Part shown: positions 16,258-25,159 of the stretch, one piece after another
How positions within the stretch are numbered: the stretch's first letter is position 1
Layout: each line of letters starts with the position of its first letter
NCBI GenBank assembly: GCA_041687675.1
Contig: JAWLBM010000022.1
Location: 16,159 to 80,158, forward strand
Direction: 5' to 3'
Source of the DNA: JAWLBM01 sp041687675
GTDB taxonomy: Bacteria; Pseudomonadota; Alphaproteobacteria; Rhizobiales; Pleomorphomonadaceae
Length of the DNA stretch: 64,000 nt
Notes under the pieces: generated by a model
What the model saw: only the letters and a program-made list of their open reading frames with translations
Told to the model about the DNA's origin: nothing
Databases searched by the model: none
Made by a program: the position numbers and the translations under genes

Positions 16258-17324
16258 TCCCGATGGAAGGCGGCGCCCAGGGGCGCACCAACACCACCGA
16301 CATGGCGCAGACGGACACCATGCTGAGCCCGCGGTTCTACACCACCGACTGCGAGGCCATCGACAAGGTCGACATCGACAGCGTCCGGGCCGAGTGGAAC
16401 GAGGTCATGGACGAGCTCCGGGCCGACACCAACAAGGGTCATTTCGTCCGCAGCGAGGAGTTCGACGGCTTCCGCATGGAGGACCTTCCGGAGGACCTCA
16501 GGGCGGAGTTCACCGACTTCCTCGTCTCCTCGCTGACGGCCGAGTTCTCCGGCTGCGTGCTCTACTCCGAGATCAAGCGGCGCATCAAGAACCCGGAGAT
16601 ACGCGAGCTGTTCGGCTTCATGACGCGCGACGAATCCCGCCACGCCGGCTTCATCAACGAGACGCTGAAGGACGCCGGCATCGGCGTCGACCTCGGCTTC
16701 CTGAAGCGGGCGAAGAAGTACACCTACTTCAAGCCGAAGTTCATCTTCTACGCGACCTACCTCTCCGAGAAGATCGGCTACGCGCGTTACATCACCATCT
16801 ACCGCCAGCTCGAGCGCAACCCGGATCACCGCTTCCACCCGATCTTCAAATGGTTTGAGAAGTGGTGCAACGACGAGTTCCGCCACGGCGAGGCCTTCGC
16901 GCTGATCATGCGGGCCGACCCGAAGCTGCTCTCCGGGCACAACCGGCTGTGGATCCGCTTCTTCCTGCTCGCCGTGTTCGCGACCATGTATGTGCGCGAC
17001 CACATGCGGCCGGCGTTCCACAAGGCGCTCGGCGTCGATCCGACCGAGTACGACATGGCGGTGCTCCGGCTCACCTCGGAGATCTCCAAGCAGGTCTTCC
17101 CCTTCACCCTCGACATCGACAGCCCCGCCTTCCGCCGCGGCTTCGACCGGCTGTGGCGCCTCAACGAGGCGATGGCCGCGGCGCGGGCGAAGGGCGGGCT
17201 GCTCGCCCCGGTGAAGCGCGCCGGCCTCGCCGCCGCCGCCGCCGCCACCTTCGCCGGCCTCTACCTGCGGCCGGTGATCGAGAACCGGGTGCCGGCGCGG
17301 GTGCGCCTCAGCCCGGCCTGGTGA
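16254..17324 (+). CDS. acsF: Aerobic Mg-protoporphyrin IX monomethyl ester cyclase AcsF
   Basis: Diiron oxygenase that forms the isocyclic ring E, giving divinyl protochlorophyllide with O2. The 356-aa ferritin-like protein has the expected iron ligands: Glu in LTAEFSGCVLYSEIKRR, the DESRHAGF motif (about residue 123) and DEFRHGEAF further on. It starts at the ATG overlapping the upstream ORF. No bchE, the anaerobic radical-SAM cyclase, is seen in the window, so this is the only visible ring-E route. Confidence 0.96.
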   Translation: MIPMEGGAQGRTNTTDMAQTDTMLSPRFYTTDCEAIDKVDIDSVRAEWNEVMDELRADTNKGHFVRSEEFDGFRMEDLPEDLRAEFTDFLVSSLTAEFSGCVLYSEIKRRIKNPEIRELFGFMTRDESRHAGFINETLKDAGIGVDLGFLKRAKKYTYFKPKFIFYATYLSEKIGYARYITIYRQLERNPDHRFHPIFKWFEKWCNDEFRHGEAFALIMRADPKLLSGHNRLWIRFFLLAVFATMYVRDHMRPAFHKALGVDPTEYDMAVLRLTSEISKQVFPFTLDIDSPAFRRGFDRLWRLNEAMAAARAKGGLLAPVKRAGLAAAAAATFAGLYLRPVIENRVPARVRLSPAW

Positions 17325-17349
17325 GCCCGAGAGGGAAAGGACCCGCAAG

Positions 17350-18186
17350 GTGCCCGACACCGTCCTCGCCGTCGCCCATGTGCTGTTCCTGTGGTGGTTC
17401 GGCACGGGAGCCGTCCTCTTCCTGGACGGGCTTCCGCGCCGCACCTACCCGTGGACGCTCGCCGGGGCGGCGCTGGTCGCCCTTGCCGCGACGGCGGGGC
17501 TGGTGGCGAGCGCCGACGACACCGGCGTCGGCGGGGCCCACCTCGCCTTCGCCTCGGCGCTCGGCATCTGGGGGGTGAACGAGATCCTGTTCCTCACCGG
17601 CGCCGTCACCGGGCCGCGGCGGACGGCCTGCCCCGAGGGCGCGCGCGGCTGGAGCCGCTTCCGCTATGCCGCGGAAAGCGTGATCTACCACGAACTGGCG
17701 GTGGCGCTGTCGGCGCTGGTCGTGTGGATCGCCGTCGCCGGCGGCGACAACAAGGTCGGGTTGTGGACCTTCCTCGCCCTCTGGGTGATGCGGCTGTCGA
17801 CCAAGATCAACATCTTCCTCGGCGTGCGCAACCTCGGCGAGGAGTTCCTGCCGGACCACCTGCGCTACCTCGCCAGCTACTTCCGCCGCGCGCCGATGAA
17901 CCCGGCGTTCCCGGTGTCGATGGTCGGCTCGACGGCGCTGCTCGCCTTTCTCGTCGTCTCGGCCGCCGCCCCGGCCACCAGCGCCGTCGAGGGCGTCGGC
18001 CTGACGATCCTCGCGACCCTCGTCGGGCTGGCGCTGCTCGAGCATCTTTTCCTCGTGCTGCCCTTCGACCCCGCCACCCTTTGGCGGTGGGGTTTCACGT
18101 CTCGCGCGGCGGCCGCCGCGCCCGCGCCCTTCCGACCCGACGCCCCGGCCCCGCTGAAGGCGGCCGTCGACCGCCCACGGAGGTAA
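17350..18186 (+). CDS. puhE: Photosynthetic complex assembly protein PuhE
   Basis: Polytopic membrane protein (278 aa, about seven hydrophobic segments) of the PuhE/DUF3623 family; in Rhodobacter capsulatus loss of PuhE alters bacteriochlorophyll and LH1-RC levels. Family stretches seen: GIWGVNEILFLTGAVTGPRR, FRYAAESVIYHELAVA and MRLSTKINIFLGVRNLGEEFLP. The likely start is GTG, 25 bp after acsF with GAGGGAAAGGA upstream. hemA follows after 3 bp. Confidence 0.93.
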   Translation: MPDTVLAVAHVLFLWWFGTGAVLFLDGLPRRTYPWTLAGAALVALAATAGLVASADDTGVGGAHLAFASALGIWGVNEILFLTGAVTGPRRTACPEGARGWSRFRYAAESVIYHELAVALSALVVWIAVAGGDNKVGLWTFLALWVMRLSTKINIFLGVRNLGEEFLPDHLRYLASYFRRAPMNPAFPVSMVGSTALLAFLVVSAAAPATSAVEGVGLTILATLVGLALLEHLFLVLPFDPATLWRWGFTSRAAAAAPAPFRPDAPAPLKAAVDRPRR

Positions 18187-18189
18187 GTC

Positions 18190-19404
18190 ATGGATTACGA
18201 AGCTATCTTCCTGAGCGGCCTCGACGCCCTGCACCGGGAGGGACGCTACCGCGTCTTCGCCGAGCTCGAGCGCCACGCCGGCTGCTTCCCGCGGGCGACC
18301 CGCCACACCGCCTCCGGCACCCACGAGGTGACCGTGTGGTGCTCCAACGACTACCTCGGCATGGGCCAGCACCCGAAGGTGCTGCGGGCGATGCACGAGG
18401 CGCTCGACCGCTATGGCGCCGGCGCCGGCGGCACGCGCAACATCTCCGGCACCTCGCATGCCCACGTCCTGCTCGAGCGCGAACTCGCCGACCTGCACGA
18501 CAAGGAGGCGGCGCTGCTGTTCACCTCCGGCTTCGTCTCCAACTGGGCGGCGCTCGGCACGCTCGCCTCGCGGATTCCCGACTGCGTCGTCTTCTCCGAC
18601 GCCGGCAACCACGCCTCGATGATCGACGGCATCCGCCAGAGCCGCGCCCACAAGCGGGTGTTCCGCCACAACGACCCGAGGGACCTCGACCGGCAGATGT
18701 CGGAGTTCGACCGCAGGGTGCCGAAGCTGGTCGCCTTCGAATCGGTCTACTCGATGGACGGCGACATCGCCCCGATCGCCGACCTCTGCGACGTGGCCGA
18801 CAAGCACGGCGCGATGACCTACCTCGACGAGGTGCACGCGGTCGGCCTCTACGGGCCGCGCGGCGGCGGCATCTCCGAACAGGACGGCGTCGCCGACCGG
18901 CTGACGGTGATCGAGGGCACCCTCGGCAAGGCCTTCGGGGTCGTCGGCGGCTACATCGCGGGCTCGGCGGCGATGTGCGACTTCGTCCGCAGCTTCTCGA
19001 GCGGCTTCATCTTCACCACCGCGCTGCCTCCTGCCGTCGCCGCCGGCGCCGCGGCGAGCATCCGCCACCTCAAGGAGAGCGGCGCGGAGCGGATGCGCCA
19101 GCGCGACCGGGTGGCGCGGCTGCGCTCCGAACTCGACCGCGCGGGCATCCCGCACCTGCCGAACCCCAGCCACATCATCCCGGTGATGGTGGGCGATCCC
19201 ACGGTCTGCAAGCAGATCTCCGACCGGCTGCTCGACGACCACGGCATCTATGTCCAGCCGATCAACTACCCGACCGTGCCGCGCGGCACGGAACGGCTCC
19301 GGATCACCCCGTCCCCGTTCCACAGCGACGCCGACATCGACCACCTGGTCGGTGCGCTGTCGGCGATCTGGGCGGACGCCGGGCTGGAGCGGGTCGCCGC
19401 CTGA
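18190..19404 (+). CDS. hemA: 5-aminolevulinate synthase HemA
   Basis: PLP enzyme condensing glycine with succinyl-CoA to 5-aminolevulinate, the first tetrapyrrole precursor (Shemin route of alphaproteobacteria). The 404-aa protein contains the family core VWCSNDYLGMGQHPKV, GGTRNISGTSHAHVLLE, the aspartate in DEVHAVGLYG and the Schiff-base lysine Lys247 in EGTLGKAFG. Linked to puhE here as in other PGCs, so precursor supply is coupled to the pigment genes. A second hemA may exist elsewhere in the genome. Confidence 0.96.
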   Translation: MDYEAIFLSGLDALHREGRYRVFAELERHAGCFPRATRHTASGTHEVTVWCSNDYLGMGQHPKVLRAMHEALDRYGAGAGGTRNISGTSHAHVLLERELADLHDKEAALLFTSGFVSNWAALGTLASRIPDCVVFSDAGNHASMIDGIRQSRAHKRVFRHNDPRDLDRQMSEFDRRVPKLVAFESVYSMDGDIAPIADLCDVADKHGAMTYLDEVHAVGLYGPRGGGISEQDGVADRLTVIEGTLGKAFGVVGGYIAGSAAMCDFVRSFSSGFIFTTALPPAVAAGAAASIRHLKESGAERMRQRDRVARLRSELDRAGIPHLPNPSHIIPVMVGDPTVCKQISDRLLDDHGIYVQPINYPTVPRGTERLRITPSPFHSDADIDHLVGALSAIWADAGLERVAA

Positions 19405-19487
19405 CGCGGTTCGCCGCGCCACCGAGGACGAAGCATGCCGGGCCAGGCGCGGCGACAGAGCCGCCCGACCGGAAAGGAGTCGAGACC

Positions 19488-20570
19488 ATGCTGACCCGCA
19501 CCGAGCGAGCCGCCCGACGCACCGCCGAAGCGGCCGCTCCGGCCCGCCGCCCGCCGTTCCCCTTCTCCGCCATCGTCGGCCAGGAGGAGATGAAGCAGGC
19601 GCTGCTCGTCTCCGCGGTGGACCCGGGGGTCGGCGGGGTGCTGGTGTTCGGCGACCGCGGTACCGGCAAGTCGACCGCGGTGAGGGCGCTCGCCGCGCTG
19701 CTGCCGGACCGCGAGGTGGTCGAGGGCTGCCCCTACGGATGCGATCCGGCCGACATCGAGAACCGCTGCGACCTCTGCGACGCCGCCGCGGCCGGGGGCC
19801 GGCCGCGCGCGGTCCGCGCGCCGATCCCGGTGGTCGACCTGCCGCTCGGCGCGACGGAGGACCGGCTGGTCGGCGCGCTCGACCTCGAGCGGGCGCTCTC
19901 CCGCGGCGAGAAGGCCTTCGAGCCGGGCCTGCTCGCCCGCGCCAACGGCGGCTTCCTCTACATCGACGAGGCGAACCTCCTCGAGGACCACCTGATCGAC
20001 CTCCTCCTCGACGTCGCCGCTTCCGGCGTCAACGTGGTCGAGCGCGAGGGCCTCAGCGTCCGACACCCGGCCCGCTTCGTGCTGATCGGCAGCGGCAACC
20101 CGGAGGAGGGGGAACTGCGCCCGCAGCTGCTCGACCGCTTCGGCCTTTCCGTGGAGGTGACGACGCCCACGGCCATCGCCGAGCGGGTGGAGGTGGTGAA
20201 GCGCCGCGACGCCTTCGAGCGCGACCGCGCCGGCTTCGTCGCGCGCTGGCGCAAGGAGGACATGAAGATACGCCGGCGCCTCGTCGCCGCGCGCCGCCGG
20301 CTCGACCGGGTCGATGTGCCGGACGCGATGCTCGAGTCGGCCGCCCGGCTCTGCGTGAAGCTCGGCACCGACGGGCTGCGCGGCGAGCTGACGCTGATCC
20401 GGGCCGCCCGCGCGCTCGCCGCGCTCGATGGCGCCGAGTCGGTGGAGACCGGCCACCTCGCTGCCCTCGCGCCGTCGGCGCTGCGGCACCGACTGCGCCG
20501 CAACCCGCTGGACGACGTCGGTTCCGGCGCGCGGGTCGCGCGGGCGGTGGCCGAGGCCTTCGCCGGATGA
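19488..20570 (+). CDS. bchI: Magnesium chelatase subunit BchI
   Basis: AAA+ ATPase motor of Mg-chelatase. The 360-aa protein has Walker A GDRGTGKS at 55-62 and Walker B LYIDEANLL at about 157-165, plus the CPYGCDPADIENRCDLC insertion typical of BchI/ChlI. GGAAAGGAG lies upstream of the ATG. The stop overlaps the bchD start (ATGA), so the two partner subunits are made together; BchH is encoded upstream. Confidence 0.97.
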   Translation: MLTRTERAARRTAEAAAPARRPPFPFSAIVGQEEMKQALLVSAVDPGVGGVLVFGDRGTGKSTAVRALAALLPDREVVEGCPYGCDPADIENRCDLCDAAAAGGRPRAVRAPIPVVDLPLGATEDRLVGALDLERALSRGEKAFEPGLLARANGGFLYIDEANLLEDHLIDLLLDVAASGVNVVEREGLSVRHPARFVLIGSGNPEEGELRPQLLDRFGLSVEVTTPTAIAERVEVVKRRDAFERDRAGFVARWRKEDMKIRRRLVAARRRLDRVDVPDAMLESAARLCVKLGTDGLRGELTLIRAARALAALDGAESVETGHLAALAPSALRHRLRRNPLDDVGSGARVARAVAEAFAG

Positions 20571-22312
20571 CCGCGCCCGCCGCCCCGTCCCCGTTCGACG
20601 ACGCCCTCGCCGCCGCGGCGCTGGTGGCGACGGACCCGGCCGGGCTCGGCGGGCTGATGATCCGCGGCGGCTCCCGCGCCCTCGCGGACCTCGTTGTCGC
20701 GGAACTCGCGGCGCTGCTGCCGGCCGGGGCGCCGGTGCGGCGGCTGCCCAACCGGATCGACGAGGACCGGCTCTGCGGCGGGCTCGACCTCGCCGCCACC
20801 CTCGCGGCCGGGCGCCCGGTGCACGGGCGCGGCCTGCTCGCCGAGGCGAACGGCGGGCTCCTCGTCGTCCCGATGGCGGAACGGCTCGCGCCGGGCACCG
20901 CCGCCACGCTCGCCGCGACCCTCGACGACGGCGAGGCGCCCGCCGCCCGCACGCCCGGCGCGCGCGAGGCCGCCCGCTTCGCCGTGGTCGCCCTCGACGA
21001 GGGCGTCGGCGACGACCCCGCCCCCGCGCCGGCGCTGGCCGGCCGGCTGGCGCTCAGGGTCGACCTCGACCGCGTCCGCCTCGCCGACGCCTGCCCGGGC
21101 GAGCCGGCGGACGTCGAGGTCGCCCGGAAGCGGCTCGCCTCCGTCACCCTTGCCGACGCCGCCCTCGAGGCTCTCGCCGAGGCGGCCGCCGCGCTCGGCG
21201 TGCCCTCGCCGCGGGCGCTGATCCAGGCCGCCGCCGCCGCCCGCGCCGCCGCCGCGCTCGCCGGCCGTGTCGAGGTCGCGGACGAGGACCTCGCGCTCGC
21301 CGCCCGGCTGGTGCTCGGCCCGCGCGCGACGGTGATCCCCCTCGCCGAGCCGCCGCCCGCCCCGCCGCCTCCGCGGGAGGAGCCGGAGAACGATACCTCC
21401 GGCGCGGAGGAGGACGGCGCCGAGCGGGGCGCCATGGCCGACGTGGTGCTGGAGGCCGCCCGCGCCGCGATCCCGCCGGCGCTGCTGGCGCTGGCCTCCG
21501 CCGGCGCGCCCGCCCGCGGCGCACGCTCGCACGACGGCCGCGGCGCCCGCGACCGCGCCTCCGGTCGTGGCGGCCGGCCGGTACGCAGCCGCCCGGGCCG
21601 TCCGGTCGACGGCGCCCGGCTCGACCTTCTGGAAACCCTCCGCGCCGCCGCGCCGATGCAGCGGCTGCGCCCGCCGCCCCCGGCGGGCGGCGCCGTCTCG
21701 GTCCGTGTCGGCGACCTGCGCGTCCGCCGCTTCCGCCGCAAGTCGCGCACCACCACCGTCTTCGTCGTCGACGCCTCCGGCTCCTCGGCGCTGAACCGCC
21801 TCGCCGAGGCCAAGGGCGCGGTCGAGCTGGTGCTCGCCGACTGCTATGTGCGCCGCGACCGGGTCGCCCTGATCGCCTTCCGGGGCCGCTCGGCGGAGAC
21901 GATCCTGCCGCCGACCGCGTCGCTGACCCGGGCGCGCCGGCTGCTCGCCGACCTGCCCGCCGGCGGCGGCACCCCCCTCGCCGCCGCGGTCGACGCGGCG
22001 AGCGCGCTCGCGGCCGCGGTCCGCGGCCACGGCGAGACGCCGCTGCTCGTCTTTCTCACCGACGGCCAGGCCAACGTCGGCCGCGACGGCAGCGGCGGAC
22101 GGCCGCAGGCGGAGGCGGACGCGCTGGCCTCGGCGGCGGTCGCCCGCGGCCTCGGGCTGTCGTCGCTGGTGCTCGACATCGCCCAGCGCTCGGATCCGCG
22201 CACGCGCCGGTTCGCCGAGGCGCTGGGCGCGACCTATCTGCCTCTACCGCGCGCAGACGCGGGCAGGCTCGCATCGGCAGTGCGCCTCGCGGCGCCGGGG
22301 AGGGGAACATGA
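20567..22312 (+). CDS. bchD: Magnesium chelatase subunit BchD
   Basis: Adapter subunit between BchI and BchH. The 581-aa protein has a degenerate N-terminal AAA+ domain without a P-loop, an acidic/proline-rich linker (about 255-285, PPPAPPPPREEPENDTSG) and a C-terminal integrin-I/VWA domain with the MIDAS motif DASGSSALN starting at residue 402 and TDGQANVGRDGSGG later. The absence of a canonical Walker A is normal for BchD. Its stop overlaps the dxs start. Confidence 0.95.
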   Translation: MTAPAAPSPFDDALAAAALVATDPAGLGGLMIRGGSRALADLVVAELAALLPAGAPVRRLPNRIDEDRLCGGLDLAATLAAGRPVHGRGLLAEANGGLLVVPMAERLAPGTAATLAATLDDGEAPAARTPGAREAARFAVVALDEGVGDDPAPAPALAGRLALRVDLDRVRLADACPGEPADVEVARKRLASVTLADAALEALAEAAAALGVPSPRALIQAAAAARAAAALAGRVEVADEDLALAARLVLGPRATVIPLAEPPPAPPPPREEPENDTSGAEEDGAERGAMADVVLEAARAAIPPALLALASAGAPARGARSHDGRGARDRASGRGGRPVRSRPGRPVDGARLDLLETLRAAAPMQRLRPPPPAGGAVSVRVGDLRVRRFRRKSRTTTVFVVDASGSSALNRLAEAKGAVELVLADCYVRRDRVALIAFRGRSAETILPPTASLTRARRLLADLPAGGGTPLAAAVDAASALAAAVRGHGETPLLVFLTDGQANVGRDGSGGRPQAEADALASAAVARGLGLSSLVLDIAQRSDPRTRRFAEALGATYLPLPRADAGRLASAVRLAAPGRGT

Positions 22313-24207
22313 AACACGTCCGCGGGTCCGAACCCGTCGCCCTCGCGCCGGCCGCGCCGCCGGCGGACCTCGACCCGAACGCGGGCCTGCTCGACCGGGT
22401 GCACGCCCCGGCCGACCTGCGGGCGCTGCCGCGGGGCGATCTCGCCCGCCTTGCCGGCGAGCTCCGGCAGGCGTTGATCGCCTCGGTCGCCCGCACCGGC
22501 GGCCACCTCGGGGCGGGGCTCGGCGTCGTCGAGCTGACGGTGGCCCTCCATGCGGTGTTCGAGACCCCCGAGGACGTGCTCATCTGGGACGTCGGCCACC
22601 AGGCCTACCCGCACAAGATGCTGACCGGGCGGCGGCACCGGATGGAGACGCTGCGCCAGGGCGGCGGCCTCTCCGGCTTCACCCGCCGGGCCGAGAGCGT
22701 CTACGACGCCTTCGGGGCCGGCCATTCCTCCACCTCGATCTCCGCCGGCCTCGGCTATGCGGCGGCGAGGCGCCTTGCCGGGCGGCCCGGCCGGGTGGCC
22801 TGCGTCATCGGCGACGGGGCGCTCTCCGCCGGCCTTGCCTTCGAGGGGCTGAACAACGCCGGCGCCTCGGGCCTGCCGCTCGTCGTGGTGCTCAACGACA
22901 ACGCCATGTCGATCGCCCCGCCGGTGGGCGCACTCGCCGACCACCTCGTCGATCTCGCGAGCGGCGGGCCGACCGACGCCGCCAATCTCTTCGCCGCCAT
23001 GGGCTTCGACTACCGCGGCCCGGTCGACGGCCACGACCTCGACGCCCTCGTCCCGGCGCTGGAGGCGGCGCGGGCGCACGAAGGCGGGCCGGTGCTCCTC
23101 CACGTGCGCACGCGCAAAGGGCACGGCTATGCGCCGGCGGAGGCCTCGGCCGACAGGTACCACGGGGTCGCCGGCTTCGACCCGGAGACGGGCGTCCAGA
23201 AGAAGGCGCCGGCGGCGGCGCCGAGCTACACCCGCGTCTTCGCCGACAGCCTCGTCGCCGAGGCCGCGCGGGATCCGCGGATCGTCGCCATCACCGCGGC
23301 GATGCCGTCCGGCACCGGCGTCGACGTCTTCGCCCGCGCCTTCCCGGAGCGGGCCTTCGACGTCGGCATCGCCGAGCAGCACGCGGTGACCTTCGCCGCA
23401 GGCCTTGCCTGCGAGGGCCTGAAGCCCTTCTGCGCGATCTACTCCACCTTCCTGCAGCGCGCCTTCGACCAGATCGTCCACGACGTGGCGCTGCAGGGGC
23501 TTCCCGTCCGCTTCGCCATCGACCGGGCCGGCTTCGTCGGGGCCGACGGGGCGACGCACACCGGGGCCTTCGACCTCGCCGCCCTCTGCTGCCTGCCCGG
23601 CTTCACCGTGATGGCGCCGGCGGACGAGGCGGAGCTCCGCCACATGGTGGCGACCGCGGCCGCCTTCGACGAGGGGCCGATCGCCTTCCGCTTCCCGCGC
23701 GGCGACGGGCTCGGCGTGCCGCTGCCCGAGCAAGGCGAGCCGCTCGCCATCGGCCGCGGCCGCATCCTGCGCGAGGGCGCCGACGTCGCCCTGGTCGCCC
23801 TCGGCAGCCGGCTCGCCGACTGCCTCGCGGCGGCGGAGCGGCTGGCCGCGGCCGGGATCGGTGTCACCGTCGCCGACGCGCGCTTCGCCAAGCCGATCGA
23901 CGGCGACCTGATGGTCCGTCTCGCCCGCGAGCACCCGCTGCTCGTCACCGTCGAGGAGGGCTCCTCGGGCGGCTTCGGCGCCGCGGTGATGCGGCACCTG
24001 TCCGACGCGGGAGCCCTCGACCGGGGCCCCGCCGTCCGCAGCCTCACCCTGCCGGACCGCTTCGTCGAGCACGACAGCCCGGCTGCCCTCGTCGCCGACG
24101 CCGGCCTGGACGCGCAAGGGATCGCCGCCGCCGTCGTCGCCGCCATGGTGCAGAGCGGGGCGGCGGAGCCGGCCCGGCTGCGCGCGGCCGCGAGGTGGGC
24201 GGGTTGA
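22309..24207 (+). CDS. dxs: 1-deoxy-D-xylulose-5-phosphate synthase
   Basis: Thiamine-diphosphate enzyme condensing pyruvate with glyceraldehyde-3-phosphate, the entry step of the MEP isoprenoid pathway. The 632-aa protein has the DVGHQAYPHKMLTGRR motif, the ThDP-binding stretch GDGALSAGLAFEGLNNAG, DGHD, and the transketolase central domain with FDVGIAEQHAVTFAAG. Coupled to bchD by ATGA overlap and to bchO by 4 bp, it lies inside the bch run; it would supply prenyl units for both the phytyl tail and carotenoids. dxs is not usual between bchD and bchO. It may be a second, PGC-dedicated copy. Confidence 0.95.
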   Translation: MKHVRGSEPVALAPAAPPADLDPNAGLLDRVHAPADLRALPRGDLARLAGELRQALIASVARTGGHLGAGLGVVELTVALHAVFETPEDVLIWDVGHQAYPHKMLTGRRHRMETLRQGGGLSGFTRRAESVYDAFGAGHSSTSISAGLGYAAARRLAGRPGRVACVIGDGALSAGLAFEGLNNAGASGLPLVVVLNDNAMSIAPPVGALADHLVDLASGGPTDAANLFAAMGFDYRGPVDGHDLDALVPALEAARAHEGGPVLLHVRTRKGHGYAPAEASADRYHGVAGFDPETGVQKKAPAAAPSYTRVFADSLVAEAARDPRIVAITAAMPSGTGVDVFARAFPERAFDVGIAEQHAVTFAAGLACEGLKPFCAIYSTFLQRAFDQIVHDVALQGLPVRFAIDRAGFVGADGATHTGAFDLAALCCLPGFTVMAPADEAELRHMVATAAAFDEGPIAFRFPRGDGLGVPLPEQGEPLAIGRGRILREGADVALVALGSRLADCLAAAERLAAAGIGVTVADARFAKPIDGDLMVRLAREHPLLVTVEEGSSGGFGAAVMRHLSDAGALDRGPAVRSLTLPDRFVEHDSPAALVADAGLDAQGIAAAVVAAMVQSGAAEPARLRAAARWAG

Positions 24208-24211
24208 TCGG

Positions 24212-25159
24212 ATGACGGCCGCCCGCTCCCTCGACCGCGCCGAATCGCGCCGCCCCGCGGCGGCGGACCGCCGGCTGCGCTTCGACGTCGAGGGGCGGGA
24301 CTGGCCGAACCGGGAGGGGAGCCGCTTCGTCGATGCCGGCGGGCTGCGCTGGCACGTGCAGGTGACGGGGCAGGGCCCCGGCCTCCTGCTCGTCCACGGC
24401 ACCGGGGCCTCCACCCATTCCTTCGCGGACCTCGCGCCGCTGCTCGCCCGCAGCTTCACCGTGGTCGCGCCGGACCTTCCCGGCCACGCCTTCACCACGA
24501 GGGGCCGCGGCGGCCACGCCAGCCTGCCGGGCATGGCCGCCGCTCTCGCCGACCTCGTCGAGGCGGTGGGCGTCAAGCCGGCGATCGCGGTCGGCCACTC
24601 CGCCGGCGCGGCGATCGTGCTCCGGATGCTGCTCGACGGCCGGATCCGGCCGAAGGCGGTGGTGAGCCTCAACGGCGCGCTGACCGGCTTTCGCGGCGTC
24701 GTCGGCCGCACCTTCTCCCCGCTCGCCAAGCTGCTGGCGCTGAACCCGCTGGTGCCGCGCCTGTTCGCCTGGCGCGCCGAGGACGCCGCGGTGATGGAGC
24801 GGATCCTGCGCCAGACCGGCTCGCGGCTCGATCCGCGGGCGGCCTCCTGGTACGCCCGCCTCGCCCGCGACCCGGACCATGTCGCCGCCGCGCTCTCGAT
24901 GATGGCGAACTGGGATCTCTCGGCCTTCTGGGCGGACCTTCGCAGGGTCGGGGCGCCGGTCGTGCTGGTCGCCGGAGGACGGGACGGCATGGTCCCGCCG
25001 GACCAGGCCTTCGAGGCGGCGAAACGGATCCCGGGCGCGGAAGTTGTGGTGATGCGCCGACACGGCCACCTCGCCCACGAGGAGGACGCCGCCGCGGTGG
25101 CGGAGATCGTGCTCGACGCGGCGCGCCGGCATGGCGCGCTGCCGGAGGAGACGCGATGA
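24212..25159 (+). CDS. bchO: Alpha/beta hydrolase BchO
   Basis: Alpha/beta-fold hydrolase (315 aa) of the PGC, annotated as putative magnesium-chelatase accessory protein BchO; biochemical role not settled. It has the oxyanion-hole stretch LLLVHGTGASTHS, the nucleophile elbow GHSAGAA with the catalytic Ser, an Asp in GGRDGMVPP and a C-terminal His in RHGHLAHEE. Usually adjacent to bchID; here dxs has come between. The end overlaps crtI by ATGA. Confidence 0.92.
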   Translation: MTAARSLDRAESRRPAAADRRLRFDVEGRDWPNREGSRFVDAGGLRWHVQVTGQGPGLLLVHGTGASTHSFADLAPLLARSFTVVAPDLPGHAFTTRGRGGHASLPGMAAALADLVEAVGVKPAIAVGHSAGAAIVLRMLLDGRIRPKAVVSLNGALTGFRGVVGRTFSPLAKLLALNPLVPRLFAWRAEDAAVMERILRQTGSRLDPRAASWYARLARDPDHVAAALSMMANWDLSAFWADLRRVGAPVVLVAGGRDGMVPPDQAFEAAKRIPGAEVVVMRRHGHLAHEEDAAAVAEIVLDAARRHGALPEETR

